Source: a candidate division KSB1 bacterium
GTDB taxonomy: Bacteria; Zhuqueibacterota; Zhuqueibacteria; JANLFK01; Oleimicrobiaceae
Length of the DNA: 64,000 nucleotides
NCBI GenBank assembly: GCA_024655945.1
Contig: JANLFK010000008.1
Span: 89,718 to 153,717, forward strand
Reading direction: 5' to 3'
Shown here: positions 9,179 to 17,751 of the stretch, piece by piece
Numbering within the stretch: position 1 is the stretch's first letter
Layout of the letters: every line of letters begins with the position of its first letter
The notes under the pieces: model-generated
The model's input: only the letters and a program-made list of their open reading frames with translations
Database searches by the model: none
Told to the model about the DNA's origin: nothing
Program-made: the position numbers and the translations under genes

Positions 9179-10078
9179 TCAGTCTGGCAGCTCTCGATCT
9201 TTTGGCCCGGAGGCGCGCAGGAGCGACCACGGCCTTTCCCGAAGTGTTCGCGAGAGCTCCTCCAAGTTCGTGGCCGTGGCTCGCAGGTCTGCCATCATCT
9301 GCGCATACTCTGCTCCGTTGGCGACAAGGAGCTCATCAAGGTGGGAGCTGGCTGCCGCAATGCTTGCCAGTGTCGCCGAGCTCTGCGCCAGCACCTGCGG
9401 CAGTTGCACCACTGCCTGGCGAACGGCCTGTTCATTGTCCGTGATGGCCCCATTCCAGGAGGCGGCAGCTTGTTGCATTTGCTCGGCAACGCCGTTCAGC
9501 CTCGCCAATAGCCTCGGGAGCTCCCCCTTCTGCGGACCAAGCAATGCGTTGGCGTTCTGCAACAAGGCGGCAACGGCTTGTTGGTTCTGCTCCCCGAGCA
9601 ACTGATTGAGCCTGGCGACGAGCTCGTTGAGCCGCTCGCTCACCGATGCCAGGCTGCCGGACATCTGGGCAAAAGCAGTGACCTCGACGCTCCTGATTGT
9701 GCTGCCACTGGGGAGCAAAGGTGCATCCGGGGAGCCCAAGGTGATTTCCACATAAAGTGCGCCCATCAGTCCGATGGTGGTGATGAACGCCTCCGAGTCG
9801 ACTCTGATCGGCGCATCGCCCCGCACCTCCAGCACCACTTCCACCCGGGAGTCGCCGTCCGCAGGGATGCGCAGGGCAGTGACCCGCCCGACCTCCATGC
9901 CGCCAACGCGCACCAGCGAGCCCCGCGTGATGCCACCCACGTAGCGGAAACGCACTGAATAGCGATGCGTGTCGCGCTTGAGGTCCAGGCCGCTGATGGC
10001 AATGATGAACGTCAGCAGGATCAGCAGGCTAACGATGACGAAAACGCCGGCCTTCACTTCGCTGCGGCGGTAAGTCAT
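9179..10078 (-). CDS. mlaD: MlaD family MCE-domain lipid-binding protein
   Basis: A 299-aa protein. An N-terminal membrane anchor (residues about 10-30, VFVIVSLLILLTFIIAISGL) is followed by one MCE domain (YSVRFRYVGGITRGSLVRVGGMEVGRV, then GALYVEITLG). A long helical, glutamine-rich tail follows, typical of MlaD-like proteins that form hexameric rings or tunnels in the periplasm. The ATG is one base after the MlaF stop. It forms the substrate-binding part of an ABC lipid transporter with MlaE and MlaF. The direction of transport cannot be told from sequence. Confidence 0.93.
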   Translation of the reverse strand: MTYRRSEVKAGVFVIVSLLILLTFIIAISGLDLKRDTHRYSVRFRYVGGITRGSLVRVGGMEVGRVTALRIPADGDSRVEVVLEVRGDAPIRVDSEAFITTIGLMGALYVEITLGSPDAPLLPSGSTIRSVEVTAFAQMSGSLASVSERLNELVARLNQLLGEQNQQAVAALLQNANALLGPQKGELPRLLARLNGVAEQMQQAAASWNGAITDNEQAVRQAVVQLPQVLAQSSATLASIAAASSHLDELLVANGAEYAQMMADLRATATNLEELSRTLRERPWSLLRASGPKDRELPD

Positions 10079-10079
10079 C

Positions 10080-10877
10080 CTAATCTCCTGGTTCTTGCGT
10101 CAGGGCGCGAAAGTACGCCTTGGGGTCGAGCTCCTCCTCATCGGCCTCGCGGTTGAGGAACTGCTGCACCCGGCGGTGCGTGCTGGCGCGCAGCTCATCG
10201 GGGGTGCCCACGGCAATGATGCGCCCGCCATCGATCATCGCGATGCGATCGGCAATGGTGAAGATGGAGGCCAACTCGTGCGTCACCACCACCATGGTCA
10301 TCTTGAACGCCCTCTTCAGGCGCAGCAGAAGCTTGTCGATGCCCATGGCCACCACCGGGTCCAGGCCCGCCGACGGCTCGTCGCAAAAGAGGTACTCGGG
10401 GTCCATGGCGATGGCCCGCGCCAGGGCGGCCCGCTTCTTCATGCCCCCTGACAGCTGCGCCGGCCAAAAGTGCTCAAAGCCGGCCAGCCCCACCGCGTCC
10501 AGCTTCATGCGCGTCATGATGCGAATGGTCGATTCCTCCAGGCGGGTGTGCTCCCGCAACGGCAGGGCCACGTTGTCGCCGATGCTCATTGAATTGAACA
10601 GCGCCCCGCTCTGGAATAGGACTCCCATCTTTCTGAGGAGCTCGTTTCTGGCCTTGTCGTCCGCGCTGGTGATGTCGATCCCGTCGATGAACACGTGGCC
10701 GCTGGCCGGCTGGTCCAGGCCAACCATGTGGCGCAGCAAGGTGCTCTTGCCGCACCCCGAGCGGCCGACAATGACCATGGTCTCGCCCTTGCGCACTTCC
10801 AAATTGATGTGGTCCAAGATGACGCGGCTGTCGTAGCGCGCTACCAAGTCGCAAACCTGTATTGCCACCTTTGCCAT
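10080..10877 (-). CDS. mlaF: MlaF family ABC transporter ATP-binding protein
   Basis: A complete 265-aa ABC ATPase: Walker A GRSGCGKST (residues 38-46), a Q-loop in GVLFQSGALF, the signature LSGGMKKRAALARA (about 142-155), Walker B with CDEPSAGLDPV and a switch His in VVVTHEL. The spacing and the FQSGALFNSMSIGDNVALPLRE motif are specific to the Mla/TTG2 (Ttg2A) subfamily. The C-terminal extension after the H-loop is also family-typical. It is encoded between the permease and MlaD genes with spacings of 16 nt and 1 nt, so it is translated with them. Confidence 0.96.
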   Translation of the reverse strand: MAKVAIQVCDLVARYDSRVILDHINLEVRKGETMVIVGRSGCGKSTLLRHMVGLDQPASGHVFIDGIDITSADDKARNELLRKMGVLFQSGALFNSMSIGDNVALPLREHTRLEESTIRIMTRMKLDAVGLAGFEHFWPAQLSGGMKKRAALARAIAMDPEYLFCDEPSAGLDPVVAMGIDKLLLRLKRAFKMTMVVVTHELASIFTIADRIAMIDGGRIIAVGTPDELRASTHRRVQQFLNREADEEELDPKAYFRALTQEPGD

Positions 10878-10893
10878 CGAAGTCCGACAACCG

Positions 10894-11682
10894 TCACAGT
10901 GTGGAATAGAACAAGGCCGTGAATGCCAAGTCGGCCAAGATGATCAGAAAGATCGAGCTCACCACCGAGGTCGTGGTGGCGCGCCCCACCCCTTCTGCGC
11001 CCCCGCTCACTCTCAGGCCCTGGTAGCTGCCCACCTGCGCGATGATCAGGCCAAAGAAGAGGCTCTTCACCAAACCGGTGAGCAGGTCTTTCATGACCAG
11101 AGCGTCGGCGGTCTCTTTGAGGTATTGCACCGCGGAGAGCTTCAAGGCCGTGACCGCGATGCTCAGGCCGCCGGCAATCCCCACCGCGTCCGCGATCAGC
11201 GTCAGGCAAGGGACGGCCACCATGAGGGCCAGGGTACGCGGCACCACCAGCAGATGAATGGGGTCGATGCCCATGGTGCGCAGCGCGTCGATCTCCTCCG
11301 ACACCTTCATGGTGCCCAGCTCCGCAGCGATCGCCGACCCGCTGCGCCCGGTGACGATGATGGCGGTGAGCATGGGGCCCATCTCCCTGGTCATGGACAC
11401 CGCCAGCAAGTCGGCCACGTAGATGGTGGCCCCAAACGGCTCCAGTTGATAAGCAGCCTGCATGGCCAGGATCAACCCCACCAGAAAGCACATCACCGCC
11501 ACGATGGGCACGGAATCGGCGCCGGTGCGTACCAACTGCTGGGTCGTATGGCTAAGGCGCACCCGCGCCAGCAGAATGCGGGCACAGGTACGCCAACAAA
11601 GGAGGGCCATGCTTCCTGCATGGCCAGCCGTCTGCAAGGTGAGCCGCCCGACACTACCGCATGTCGACTTAACCACGCCCAT
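10894..11682 (-). CDS. mlaE: MlaE family ABC transporter permease
   Basis: A 262-aa integral membrane protein. It carries the conserved MlaE/YrbE motifs: a FLVGLILAMQAAYQLEPFGA helix, EMGPMLTAIIVTGRSGSAIAAELGTMKVSEEIDALRTMGIDP (the cytoplasmic coupling region that touches MlaF) and QVGSYQGLRVSGGAEGVGRATTTSVV near the C-terminus. About five membrane segments are evident. Its start overlaps the end of the STAS gene by 14 nt, indicating translational coupling. It forms the membrane channel of the phospholipid transporter. Confidence 0.95.
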   Translation of the reverse strand: MGVVKSTCGSVGRLTLQTAGHAGSMALLCWRTCARILLARVRLSHTTQQLVRTGADSVPIVAVMCFLVGLILAMQAAYQLEPFGATIYVADLLAVSMTREMGPMLTAIIVTGRSGSAIAAELGTMKVSEEIDALRTMGIDPIHLLVVPRTLALMVAVPCLTLIADAVGIAGGLSIAVTALKLSAVQYLKETADALVMKDLLTGLVKSLFFGLIIAQVGSYQGLRVSGGAEGVGRATTTSVVSSIFLIILADLAFTALFYSTL

Positions 11683-12028
11683 CGCCGCCTGGCCTCAGGC
11701 TTGCCAAGGCCTGTGCCACATCGTCATGAATCTCGAACACATCCACCAGCCGCGTCAGCTCAAAGACCTCCAGCACCTCCTCCCGCAGGGAGGCAAGTTT
11801 GAATTCCCCCTGGTGGGCCCGGGCCATCTGCAGCCCTTCGATGAGAGTCGCTAACCCCGAACTGTCCATGTAGCTCACTCGGGCAAGATCCACGATAATC
11901 AGCGGAGACCTCTTCTTGGCCAGCGAAAGGAGAGCCTTGCGCACCTCCGGCGAGGAAAAGAGGTCCACCTCCCCGGCTACCTCCACGATGTCCGCCCCAC
12001 CTTCTTGCCTAACTCTTACTTCCACCAC
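11669..12028 (-). CDS. STAS-domain protein (anti-sigma factor antagonist / MlaB-like)
   Basis: A 119-aa single STAS domain. The motif VDLARVSYMDSSGLATLIEGL includes the usual phosphorylatable serine (Ser57, second Ser of DSSG), and the N-terminal VEVAGEVDLFSSPEVRKAL strand-helix is canonical for SpoIIAA/RsbV proteins. Two roles are possible. As RsbV it would pair with the RsbW-like kinase encoded just upstream (20-nt overlap). As MlaB it would bind and regulate the MlaE-MlaF transporter encoded just downstream (14-nt overlap). The gene order suggests it may do both. The intact DSSG serine favours phosphorylation control. Confidence 0.9.
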   Translation of the reverse strand: MVEVRVRQEGGADIVEVAGEVDLFSSPEVRKALLSLAKKRSPLIIVDLARVSYMDSSGLATLIEGLQMARAHQGEFKLASLREEVLEVFELTRLVDVFEIHDDVAQALASLRPGGDGRG

Positions 12029-12512
12029 GCCGCTCCTCAGTGTCGCGCTTGTGTTTCACCAGTAGCAGATGATTGCCTAGCACCGGATCGTTGCTGTACT
12101 GCACGGTGTCCATGACCGTTCTGATCAGGTGCAGCCCAAAGCCGCCTGGCCTGACGCGGTCAGTGGCTGGCGCCTGCACTCTTTGCAGGTCCGCCTTTTT
12201 CCCATAGTCGCGCAGCCGCACCTCCAGGCGGTCAGGAAACATGCGGCAGCGAATCTCGATCGGGTGCCCATTTTCGCCGCCGTAGGCGTGCTTGATGATG
12301 TTGGAACAGGCCTCGTCCACCGCCAGGACCACGCTGTTCTTCTCCAAGTTGGTGAAACCCATGATGGCGCACAGGTGGCCAACGCCTGCCCGGACGATTT
12401 TCAGCATGCGTGGGTCGCTGGGAATGGTGAGAACCACCTCGTCGCCGCACTTTTCGCCAACGTTGCCTTGGTTCATCTCTGATCCCATGCGCTGTTGTTG
12501 AGGCAGCCCCAA
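12009..12512 (-). CDS. RsbW/SpoIIAB-like serine kinase (GHKL ATPase)
   Basis: A 167-aa GHKL-fold protein: an N-box with VVLAVDEACSNIIKHAYGG (Glu67, Asn71), a degenerate G1 region (RDYGKKADL) and a glycine lid-like RPGGFGLHLIRTVMD. It lacks membrane segments. The best start is a TTG with GGAGGG 5 nt upstream; ATGs further in have weak ribosome sites. RsbW-type kinases phosphorylate STAS antagonists, and the STAS gene overlaps its 3' end. No partner sigma factor is encoded nearby, so here the kinase may regulate the transporter through the STAS protein. That target is inference. Confidence 0.88.
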   Translation of the reverse strand: MGLPQQQRMGSEMNQGNVGEKCGDEVVLTIPSDPRMLKIVRAGVGHLCAIMGFTNLEKNSVVLAVDEACSNIIKHAYGGENGHPIEIRCRMFPDRLEVRLRDYGKKADLQRVQAPATDRVRPGGFGLHLIRTVMDTVQYSNDPVLGNHLLLVKHKRDTEERRGGSKS

Positions 12513-12570
12513 GCCTGCCCTCCTCGTGAGTGTCCCTCAGCCCCTCAGCGGCCGTCCCGCGCGCGGCAAT

Positions 12571-15264
12571 TCAATGCGCCTCAAGCCAATTCCTGCCCAC
12601 CCCGATATCCACCTTGATCGGCACGTCCATGGTGATGGCGTGCTCCATTTCGTGCCGCACCAGGGTGCGCACCTGCTCCACCTCGTTTTTGGGCACCTCA
12701 AACACCAGCTCGTCGTGCACCTGCAAGATCATCTTGGTCTTAAGCCCTGACTGGCGCAGAGCGCGACTGATATTGATCATCGCCACCTTGATGAGGTCCG
12801 CAGCCGAGCCCTGAATGGGCATGTTGATGGCGGTGCGCTCGGCAAACTCCCGCATCCGCCGATTGTCGCTATTGATTTCCGGCAGGTACCGCCGGCGGTT
12901 GAGGAGCGTGGTCACGTAGCCCTGACGATGCGCCTGCTCCAGCGTCTTCATGATGTACTGGTGCACGCCCGGGTAGGTGGCAAAGTAGGTGGCAATGAAG
13001 GCCTCGGCTTCTTCCACGGGGATGTCCAGGCGCGTCGACAAGCCATAGGCCCCCATGCCGTACATGATGCCAAAGTTCACCTCCTTGGCCCGCCGCCGGT
13101 GCTCCGGAGTGACCTCCTCTGGGTCCAACTTGAACACCAGGGCAGCAGTGCGCCGGTGCACGTCCTCGCCATCGACAAAGGCCTGGCGCAGGCGTGGGTC
13201 GCCGGACAGATGGGCCATGATGCGCAGCTCGATCTGCGAATAGTCCGCGTCCAGAATCACGTGGTCATCGTCCTTCGGGATGAAGGCCTTGCGGATCTGG
13301 CTGCCCATCTCCGTGCGAATGGGAATGTTCTGGAGGTTAGGGTCCGAAGAGGAGAGGCGTCCCGTGGCCGTCACTGCCTGATTGAACGAAGTGTGCACCC
13401 GTCCGGTACGCGGGTTGACCAACTTGGGCAGCGCATCCACGTAGGTGGACTTCAGCTTGGCCAGCTGCCGGTACTCGAGGATGGTGCGCGGCAATGGGTG
13501 CTCTTTTGCCAGCTCTTCCAACACCGCCACGTCGGTGGAGTAGCCGGTCTTGGTGCGCCGCACCTTGCGGAGCTTCAGCTTCTCAAAGAGGATCGTGCCC
13601 AGCTGCTGCGTGGAGTTGATGTTGAACTCCTCCCCTGCCTGGTCGTAGATCTGGGCCATGAGGCCGTCCATCTGCCGGCTCAACTCCTGGGACATCTGCT
13701 CCAAGAAGGGCACATCCAGTGACACTCCGTCCAGCTCCATCTGCATGAGCACCGGCACCAAGGGCATCTCCACGCTCTCGAACAGCTCCCACAGCGCGGC
13801 CTCATGCAGCTGCGGCGCCAACTTCTCCTGCAGACGCCAGGCAAAGTCGGCATCCTCGCAGGCGTATTCGGCGATCTGGGCCAGGGGCACTTCCGCCATA
13901 CTCCGCTGCTTCTTGCCCGAGCCGATGAGCTCGCTGATGGCGATCTTCTTGTGGCCGAAATGCTCCAGCGCCAGCGAATCCAAGTTGTGCTGCCGGCCCG
14001 AGGGATTCAGCAGATAGGAGGCGATCATGCTGTCGAACTCCACGCCTGCCAGGGTCACGCCGGCCATCTTGAGCACCGCCATGTCGAACTTGACATTCTG
14101 ACCACACTTCTTGAGGCCGGGGTCCTCAAGCAGAGGTTTGAGCAGTGCCAGCACCTCCGCAGCAGGAGCCCAGGGGGTAAAGTCCAAGGCCGGCGCCTGC
14201 ACGGGAACGTAGTAGGCCTCGCCCGCCCGCCAGGCAAAGGAGAGGCCGACGATCTCGGCGTCGATGGGATTCAGCGAGGTGGTCTCCAGGTCAAGAGCAA
14301 ACTTGCCGGCGGCGCGCAGCTGGGTAATGAGCCACTCCAGTTCCTCCCGAGTGAGGATGGCGCGATAGGTCACCGCCTGCTGGCCACGTTGGGCAAACTG
14401 GTCGGCCAGCGACGCGAATTCTAACTCATGGAACAGCCGCATCAGGCGCGGGGCATCGGGCTCCCGTCGCACCAACTGGTCGAAGGTCAAGTCGACGTCC
14501 ACGTTGCAGTCGATGGTCACCAGCTTCCTGGAGATCTCCAGTTCCTGTTGATGCTCCACAATGGCCTTGCGCACCGCATCGCGCTTGATGTTTTCGACGT
14601 TGCGCATGAGGTTTTCCAAGTCACCGAACTCCTTGAGCAAGGCCGCCGCCCCTTTCGGCCCGATGCCTGGCACTCCTGGGACGTTGTCCGAGGCATCGCC
14701 TGCTAAGGCAAGATAGTCCACCACGCGCTGCGGGGGAACGCCGAGCTTCTCTTCCACGCCCGCGACGTCCAGCACCTCAACGGCTTCGCCGGCGCGACGG
14801 GGATTGTAGACCTTGATAGCCGGCGAGACCAGCTGCAGCAGGTCCTTGTCGCCGCTGACCACGTAGGTCTCCAGACCCTGCTGCTCAGCGCGCTTGGCCA
14901 GCGTGCCGATGATGTCGTCCGCCTCGAACCCCGGCTTCTCGATGATGGGGATGCCCAGCGCTTCGACCACCTCGCGCACGCGCGGCAGTTGCTCGATGAG
15001 GTCGACGGGCGCCTCCTGGCGCGTGGCCTTGTACTGCTCATACAGCTGATGCCGGAAGGTCGGCTCCGGCCGGTCGAACACCACTGCCAGGTAGTCGGGC
15101 TGTTCCTCCTGCACAATCTTGAGCAGGGAGCGCGTCACGCCAAAGACCGCGCTGGTGTTCTCTCCCTTGGAATTGATCAACGGGTTGCGGATGAACGCGT
15201 AGTAGGAGCGGAAAACCAGTGCCGATCCATCCACAAGAAACAGCCGCTTGCGTTCTGAGGTCAC
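12571..15264 (-). CDS. polA: DNA polymerase I
   Basis: Full length at 897 aa. An N-terminal 5'-3' exonuclease domain (LFLVDGSALVFRSYYAF, GFEADDIIGTLA, VSGDKDLLQLV, YLALAGDASDNVPGVPGIGPK) is followed by a 3'-5' exonuclease domain that keeps its metal ligands (FALDLETTSLNPIDAEIVG, NVKFDMAVL), so proofreading is probably active. The family A polymerase domain has motif A DADYSQIELRIMAHLSGD, motif B RRAKEVNFGIMYGMGAYGLS and motif C VHDELVFE. The start is GTG with AAAGGGA upstream, about 40 nt below a strong promoter. It acts in DNA repair and RNA primer removal. Confidence 0.98.
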   Translation of the reverse strand: MTSERKRLFLVDGSALVFRSYYAFIRNPLINSKGENTSAVFGVTRSLLKIVQEEQPDYLAVVFDRPEPTFRHQLYEQYKATRQEAPVDLIEQLPRVREVVEALGIPIIEKPGFEADDIIGTLAKRAEQQGLETYVVSGDKDLLQLVSPAIKVYNPRRAGEAVEVLDVAGVEEKLGVPPQRVVDYLALAGDASDNVPGVPGIGPKGAAALLKEFGDLENLMRNVENIKRDAVRKAIVEHQQELEISRKLVTIDCNVDVDLTFDQLVRREPDAPRLMRLFHELEFASLADQFAQRGQQAVTYRAILTREELEWLITQLRAAGKFALDLETTSLNPIDAEIVGLSFAWRAGEAYYVPVQAPALDFTPWAPAAEVLALLKPLLEDPGLKKCGQNVKFDMAVLKMAGVTLAGVEFDSMIASYLLNPSGRQHNLDSLALEHFGHKKIAISELIGSGKKQRSMAEVPLAQIAEYACEDADFAWRLQEKLAPQLHEAALWELFESVEMPLVPVLMQMELDGVSLDVPFLEQMSQELSRQMDGLMAQIYDQAGEEFNINSTQQLGTILFEKLKLRKVRRTKTGYSTDVAVLEELAKEHPLPRTILEYRQLAKLKSTYVDALPKLVNPRTGRVHTSFNQAVTATGRLSSSDPNLQNIPIRTEMGSQIRKAFIPKDDDHVILDADYSQIELRIMAHLSGDPRLRQAFVDGEDVHRRTAALVFKLDPEEVTPEHRRRAKEVNFGIMYGMGAYGLSTRLDIPVEEAEAFIATYFATYPGVHQYIMKTLEQAHRQGYVTTLLNRRRYLPEINSDNRRMREFAERTAINMPIQGSAADLIKVAMINISRALRQSGLKTKMILQVHDELVFEVPKNEVEQVRTLVRHEMEHAITMDVPIKVDIGVGRNWLEAH

Positions 15265-15309
15265 CTTGGTCCCTTTCGCTCACTCCTCAGCCCCCGCGAA
15301 AGCGGAGAA

Positions 15310-15338
15310 AATGTAATAGAAATTTGCCGGAATGTCAA
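15310..15338 (-). promoter_or_regulatory. Sigma-70-type promoter for polA
   Basis: On the minus strand, TTGACA (15338-15333) is separated by exactly 17 bp from TACATT (15315-15310). Transcription would start near 15303, leaving a leader of about 40 nt before the GTG of polA. Five of the other promoters described in this window share the same spacing and a near-identical -10. Confidence 0.75.
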
Positions 15339-15386
15339 TTGGTCTTTTCTCCAGGAACGCGCGGGTAGCCAGGCGTGGATCGGCCA

Positions 15387-15536
15387 CTATCCGACCATCG
15401 TGGTGCTGCAGCGAAAGGCCTGTGCGGTCGAGACCATGTTGCGCACCTGCTCCGCAGAGCAGCTGAGCATTTTCAGGCGCAGGGCCAGGGGGTCTCTGGA
15501 GTCATGCAGGCGCTCCCAATAGGGTTCAGGGCTCAT
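15387..15536 (-). CDS. Hypothetical 49-aa protein
   Basis: A short open frame in the 560-bp gap between polA and the PpiD gene. It starts MSPEPYWERLHDSRDPLALR and ends in a cysteine- and threonine-containing tail (AFRCSTTMVG). Support comes from its surroundings: GGAGG sits 8 nt before the ATG, and a near-consensus promoter (TTGCAC, 17 bp, TATATT) lies about 27 nt upstream in the same orientation. It has no signal peptide, membrane segment or recognisable domain; the middle (LKMLSCSAEQVRNMVSTAQAF) could form a helix. An alternative is a small RNA that merely happens to be open. No function is proposed. Confidence 0.5.
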   Translation of the reverse strand: MSPEPYWERLHDSRDPLALRLKMLSCSAEQVRNMVSTAQAFRCSTTMVG

Positions 15537-15562
15537 GGGTGGTCCTCCGGGGTGGGTGGTGG

Positions 15563-15591
15563 AATATAATATTCCTGGGGCAATCGTGCAA
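15563..15591 (-). promoter_or_regulatory. Sigma-70-type promoter for the 49-aa protein
   Basis: TTGCAC (15591-15586), a 17-bp spacer and TATATT (15568-15563) lie on the minus strand. The predicted transcript start is near 15556, only about 20 nt before the ATG. The 130 bp between this promoter and the plus-strand promoter at 15723 hold nothing else recognisable. Confidence 0.6.
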
Positions 15592-15722
15592 CCAGATCCT
15601 TGGTTTGGCGCAATGACAACCAGGCCACCGCACAGGGACAGAACGACTCGAAGCTATCCCTGATCACCTCACCTAGGTGGGAAGGTTTTGCCTGGTCCCT
15701 ACACTGCAAAGGGAAAAAGACC

Positions 15723-15751
15723 TTGCATTTGTGCGGGGCTAAGCATATATT
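15723..15751 (+). promoter_or_regulatory. Sigma-70-type promoter for the PpiD-like gene
   Basis: TTGCAT (15723-15728), a 17-bp spacer and TATATT (15746-15751) lie on the plus strand. Transcription would begin near 15758, giving a leader of about 70 nt before the foldase start codon. Confidence 0.65.
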
Positions 15752-15828
15752 TCAAACGTTTTGCAGCAAGGGCCCGGATGTTGGGGCTCGCAACGAAGGA
15801 CAAGTGACGTCGCGAAAGGGAACTGCAT

Positions 15829-17649
15829 ATGCCTGTCATGACCAAGATGCGGCAGAGCATGAAGACCATTCTCATGATCCTGGTGCTGGCCTTCCTCGCC
15901 ACCATCGTCTTCGAATGGGGCATGGGTGGGCTGAAGTGCGGCACCACCACCAGGTTCCAGCAGGGGGTGATCGCCGTGGTCAACGGCCAGGACATCACCC
16001 GCGAGCAGTACGACGCTGCCTTGGAGAATGAGCTCACCGCTTACCGCCAGCGCACCGGCCAGGACGTCGACGATTACGGCATGGAAAGCATTCGCAGCAG
16101 CGTCTGGGACCGCCTGGTGGAAAATGTGCTCTTGAGCCAGGAGGTCAAGAAGCTTGGCCTGGAGGTAACTGACGAGGAAATCAAGCACCACATCTTCGAG
16201 CAGCCGCCCGACTTTGTGCGCGAAGTCGAAGTGTTCAAAGGCGAGGACGGCAACTTTGACCTGCGTCGCTACCAGGCAGCGCTGCAGGACGAGCGTTTCC
16301 GGGAGTACTGGATACAGCTGGAGCGACTCCTGCGGCTCTACCTGCCTCAGCAAAAGCTGCAGGACGCCATCACCGCCAGCGTGCGCGTCACCGACGACGA
16401 GGTACGCCGGGAATATCAGCAGCAGAAGCAGCGGGCGCGCGTGAAGTACATCTTCTTCGACCCCACGGCCCACGGCCAGGAGGAGCCGGAAATCTCGCCT
16501 AAAGAAGTGCTCGAGTACTACCGGAAGCATCGCCAAGACTTTACCGAGCCGGAGAAGCGCAAGATCGACTATGTGCTCTTCAGCACGCAAGCCACAGCCG
16601 CAGACACGGCCGAGGTGTGGCGCTTGGCTGAAGAAATTCTCAGTCGAGCACGACAGGGTGAGGACTTTGCCGACCTTGCCGAGACTTACTCTGAGGACCC
16701 AGGCACCTCGGACAAAGGGGGTGACTTGGGGTACGTTGAGCGCGAGGCCATGCTCGAGGCCTTCTCGGATGCCGCCTTTGCCGCACCGGTGGGCGCAGTG
16801 GTCGGGCCGGTAAAGACCATCCATGGGCTGCACATCATCAAGGTCGAGGACAAGAAGAGGGAGGACGGTAAGGAGAAGGTCAAGGCGCGGCACATTCTGC
16901 TCAAGTTTGGCCCGCTGCGCACCACCATCGAAAACGCCAACTATGCGGCCCGTAACTTTGCCGACCGCCTGCGCGAGGGGGAGGACTTTTACGCCCTGGC
17001 TAGGGCAGAGACTCTTGAGGTTCATCACAGCGACTTTTTCCCGGCCGGGGGATTCGTCCCCGAATTGGGGCGGGATCCGCAGACCTCGCGCTTCATCTTC
17101 ACGGCCCGGCAGGGCACGACCAGCGGTGCCATTCGCACAGACCGGGGCTTTGTCGTCCTGGTGGTGGCCGGCATCCAGAAGGAACACGTGCGGCCTGTGG
17201 AAGACGTAGAGCCACAGATCCGCGCCGTGCTCACCCAGGAGCGCAACCGCGAGCGCTCCCGGCACATGTGCGAGCAGGCCTACCAGAAGGTGGCCGCAGG
17301 CATGACGCTCGAAGAGATCGCCGCCCAGGACTCCCTGCAAGTCAAGACGACCGACTGGTTCACGATGGCCGGCTTTGTGCCGGGAGTGGGTCGGGAGCCG
17401 CAATTCCTGGGCGCAGCTTTTGGGCTGGAGAAAGACAAAACTTCCAAACCCATCGAGGGCAGGCGCGGCTACTATCTTTTGCAGGTGGTGGAGAGGGAAA
17501 AATTCAACACCGCGGAGTTCGAGGCGCAGAAGCAAGTGCTCAAGCAGCAGCTCCTGCAGCGCAAGCGGAACCGGGTGTTCCAGGACTGGTTGGCGGACTT
17601 GAAGAAGAAGGCCTCGATCAGGGACTTTCGCGGCTACTACGGGTATTGA
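15829..17649 (+). CDS. ppiD: PpiD-like membrane-anchored peptidyl-prolyl isomerase
   Basis: The only confident plus-strand gene. The 606-aa product has a short cytoplasmic N-terminus, one membrane helix (TILMILVLAFLATIVFEWG), then a SurA_N/PpiD_N chaperone domain (VAVVNGQDITREQYDAALENEL, VENVLLSQEVKKLGLEVTDEEI). Two parvulin-like domains follow. The first is intact (IDYVLFST through FADLAETYSEDPGTSDKGGDLGYVEREAMLEAFSDAAF to GLHIIKVED); the second (VKARHILLKF...) is more divergent. AAGGGA precedes the ATG. PpiD-type proteins sit at the inner membrane near SecYEG and help newly exported proteins fold. It converges with the transglycosylase gene across a terminator. Confidence 0.92.
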   Translation: MPVMTKMRQSMKTILMILVLAFLATIVFEWGMGGLKCGTTTRFQQGVIAVVNGQDITREQYDAALENELTAYRQRTGQDVDDYGMESIRSSVWDRLVENVLLSQEVKKLGLEVTDEEIKHHIFEQPPDFVREVEVFKGEDGNFDLRRYQAALQDERFREYWIQLERLLRLYLPQQKLQDAITASVRVTDDEVRREYQQQKQRARVKYIFFDPTAHGQEEPEISPKEVLEYYRKHRQDFTEPEKRKIDYVLFSTQATAADTAEVWRLAEEILSRARQGEDFADLAETYSEDPGTSDKGGDLGYVEREAMLEAFSDAAFAAPVGAVVGPVKTIHGLHIIKVEDKKREDGKEKVKARHILLKFGPLRTTIENANYAARNFADRLREGEDFYALARAETLEVHHSDFFPAGGFVPELGRDPQTSRFIFTARQGTTSGAIRTDRGFVVLVVAGIQKEHVRPVEDVEPQIRAVLTQERNRERSRHMCEQAYQKVAAGMTLEEIAAQDSLQVKTTDWFTMAGFVPGVGREPQFLGAAFGLEKDKTSKPIEGRRGYYLLQVVEREKFNTAEFEAQKQVLKQQLLQRKRNRVFQDWLADLKKKASIRDFRGYYGY

Positions 17650-17665
17650 GAGCCCTAGTATGAAG

Positions 17666-17702
17666 AGAGGCCGGTGGAATTCCGCTGGCCTCTTCTTTTT
17701 TC
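17666..17702 (+). terminator. Rho-independent terminator after the PpiD-like gene
   Basis: A GC-rich stem (AGAGGCC / GGCCTCT, with a further GTGG/CCGC inner pairing and an AATT loop) begins 17 nt after the stop codon and runs into TTCTTTTTT. The convergent transglycosylase gene ends 50 bp away. On the opposite strand the stem lacks a good T-tract, so it mainly serves the plus-strand gene. Confidence 0.85.
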
Positions 17703-17751
17703 CGGAGCAAAACAGTCGTAGGTATGCGCCCGCAGAGCAAAGGGAGAATGC

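Noticed and set aside
15739..17535. A 598-codon open frame opposite the PpiD-like gene
   Set aside because: It has no family motifs and exactly mirrors a gene with clear domains, promoter and terminator. Long antisense frames are expected at this GC content.
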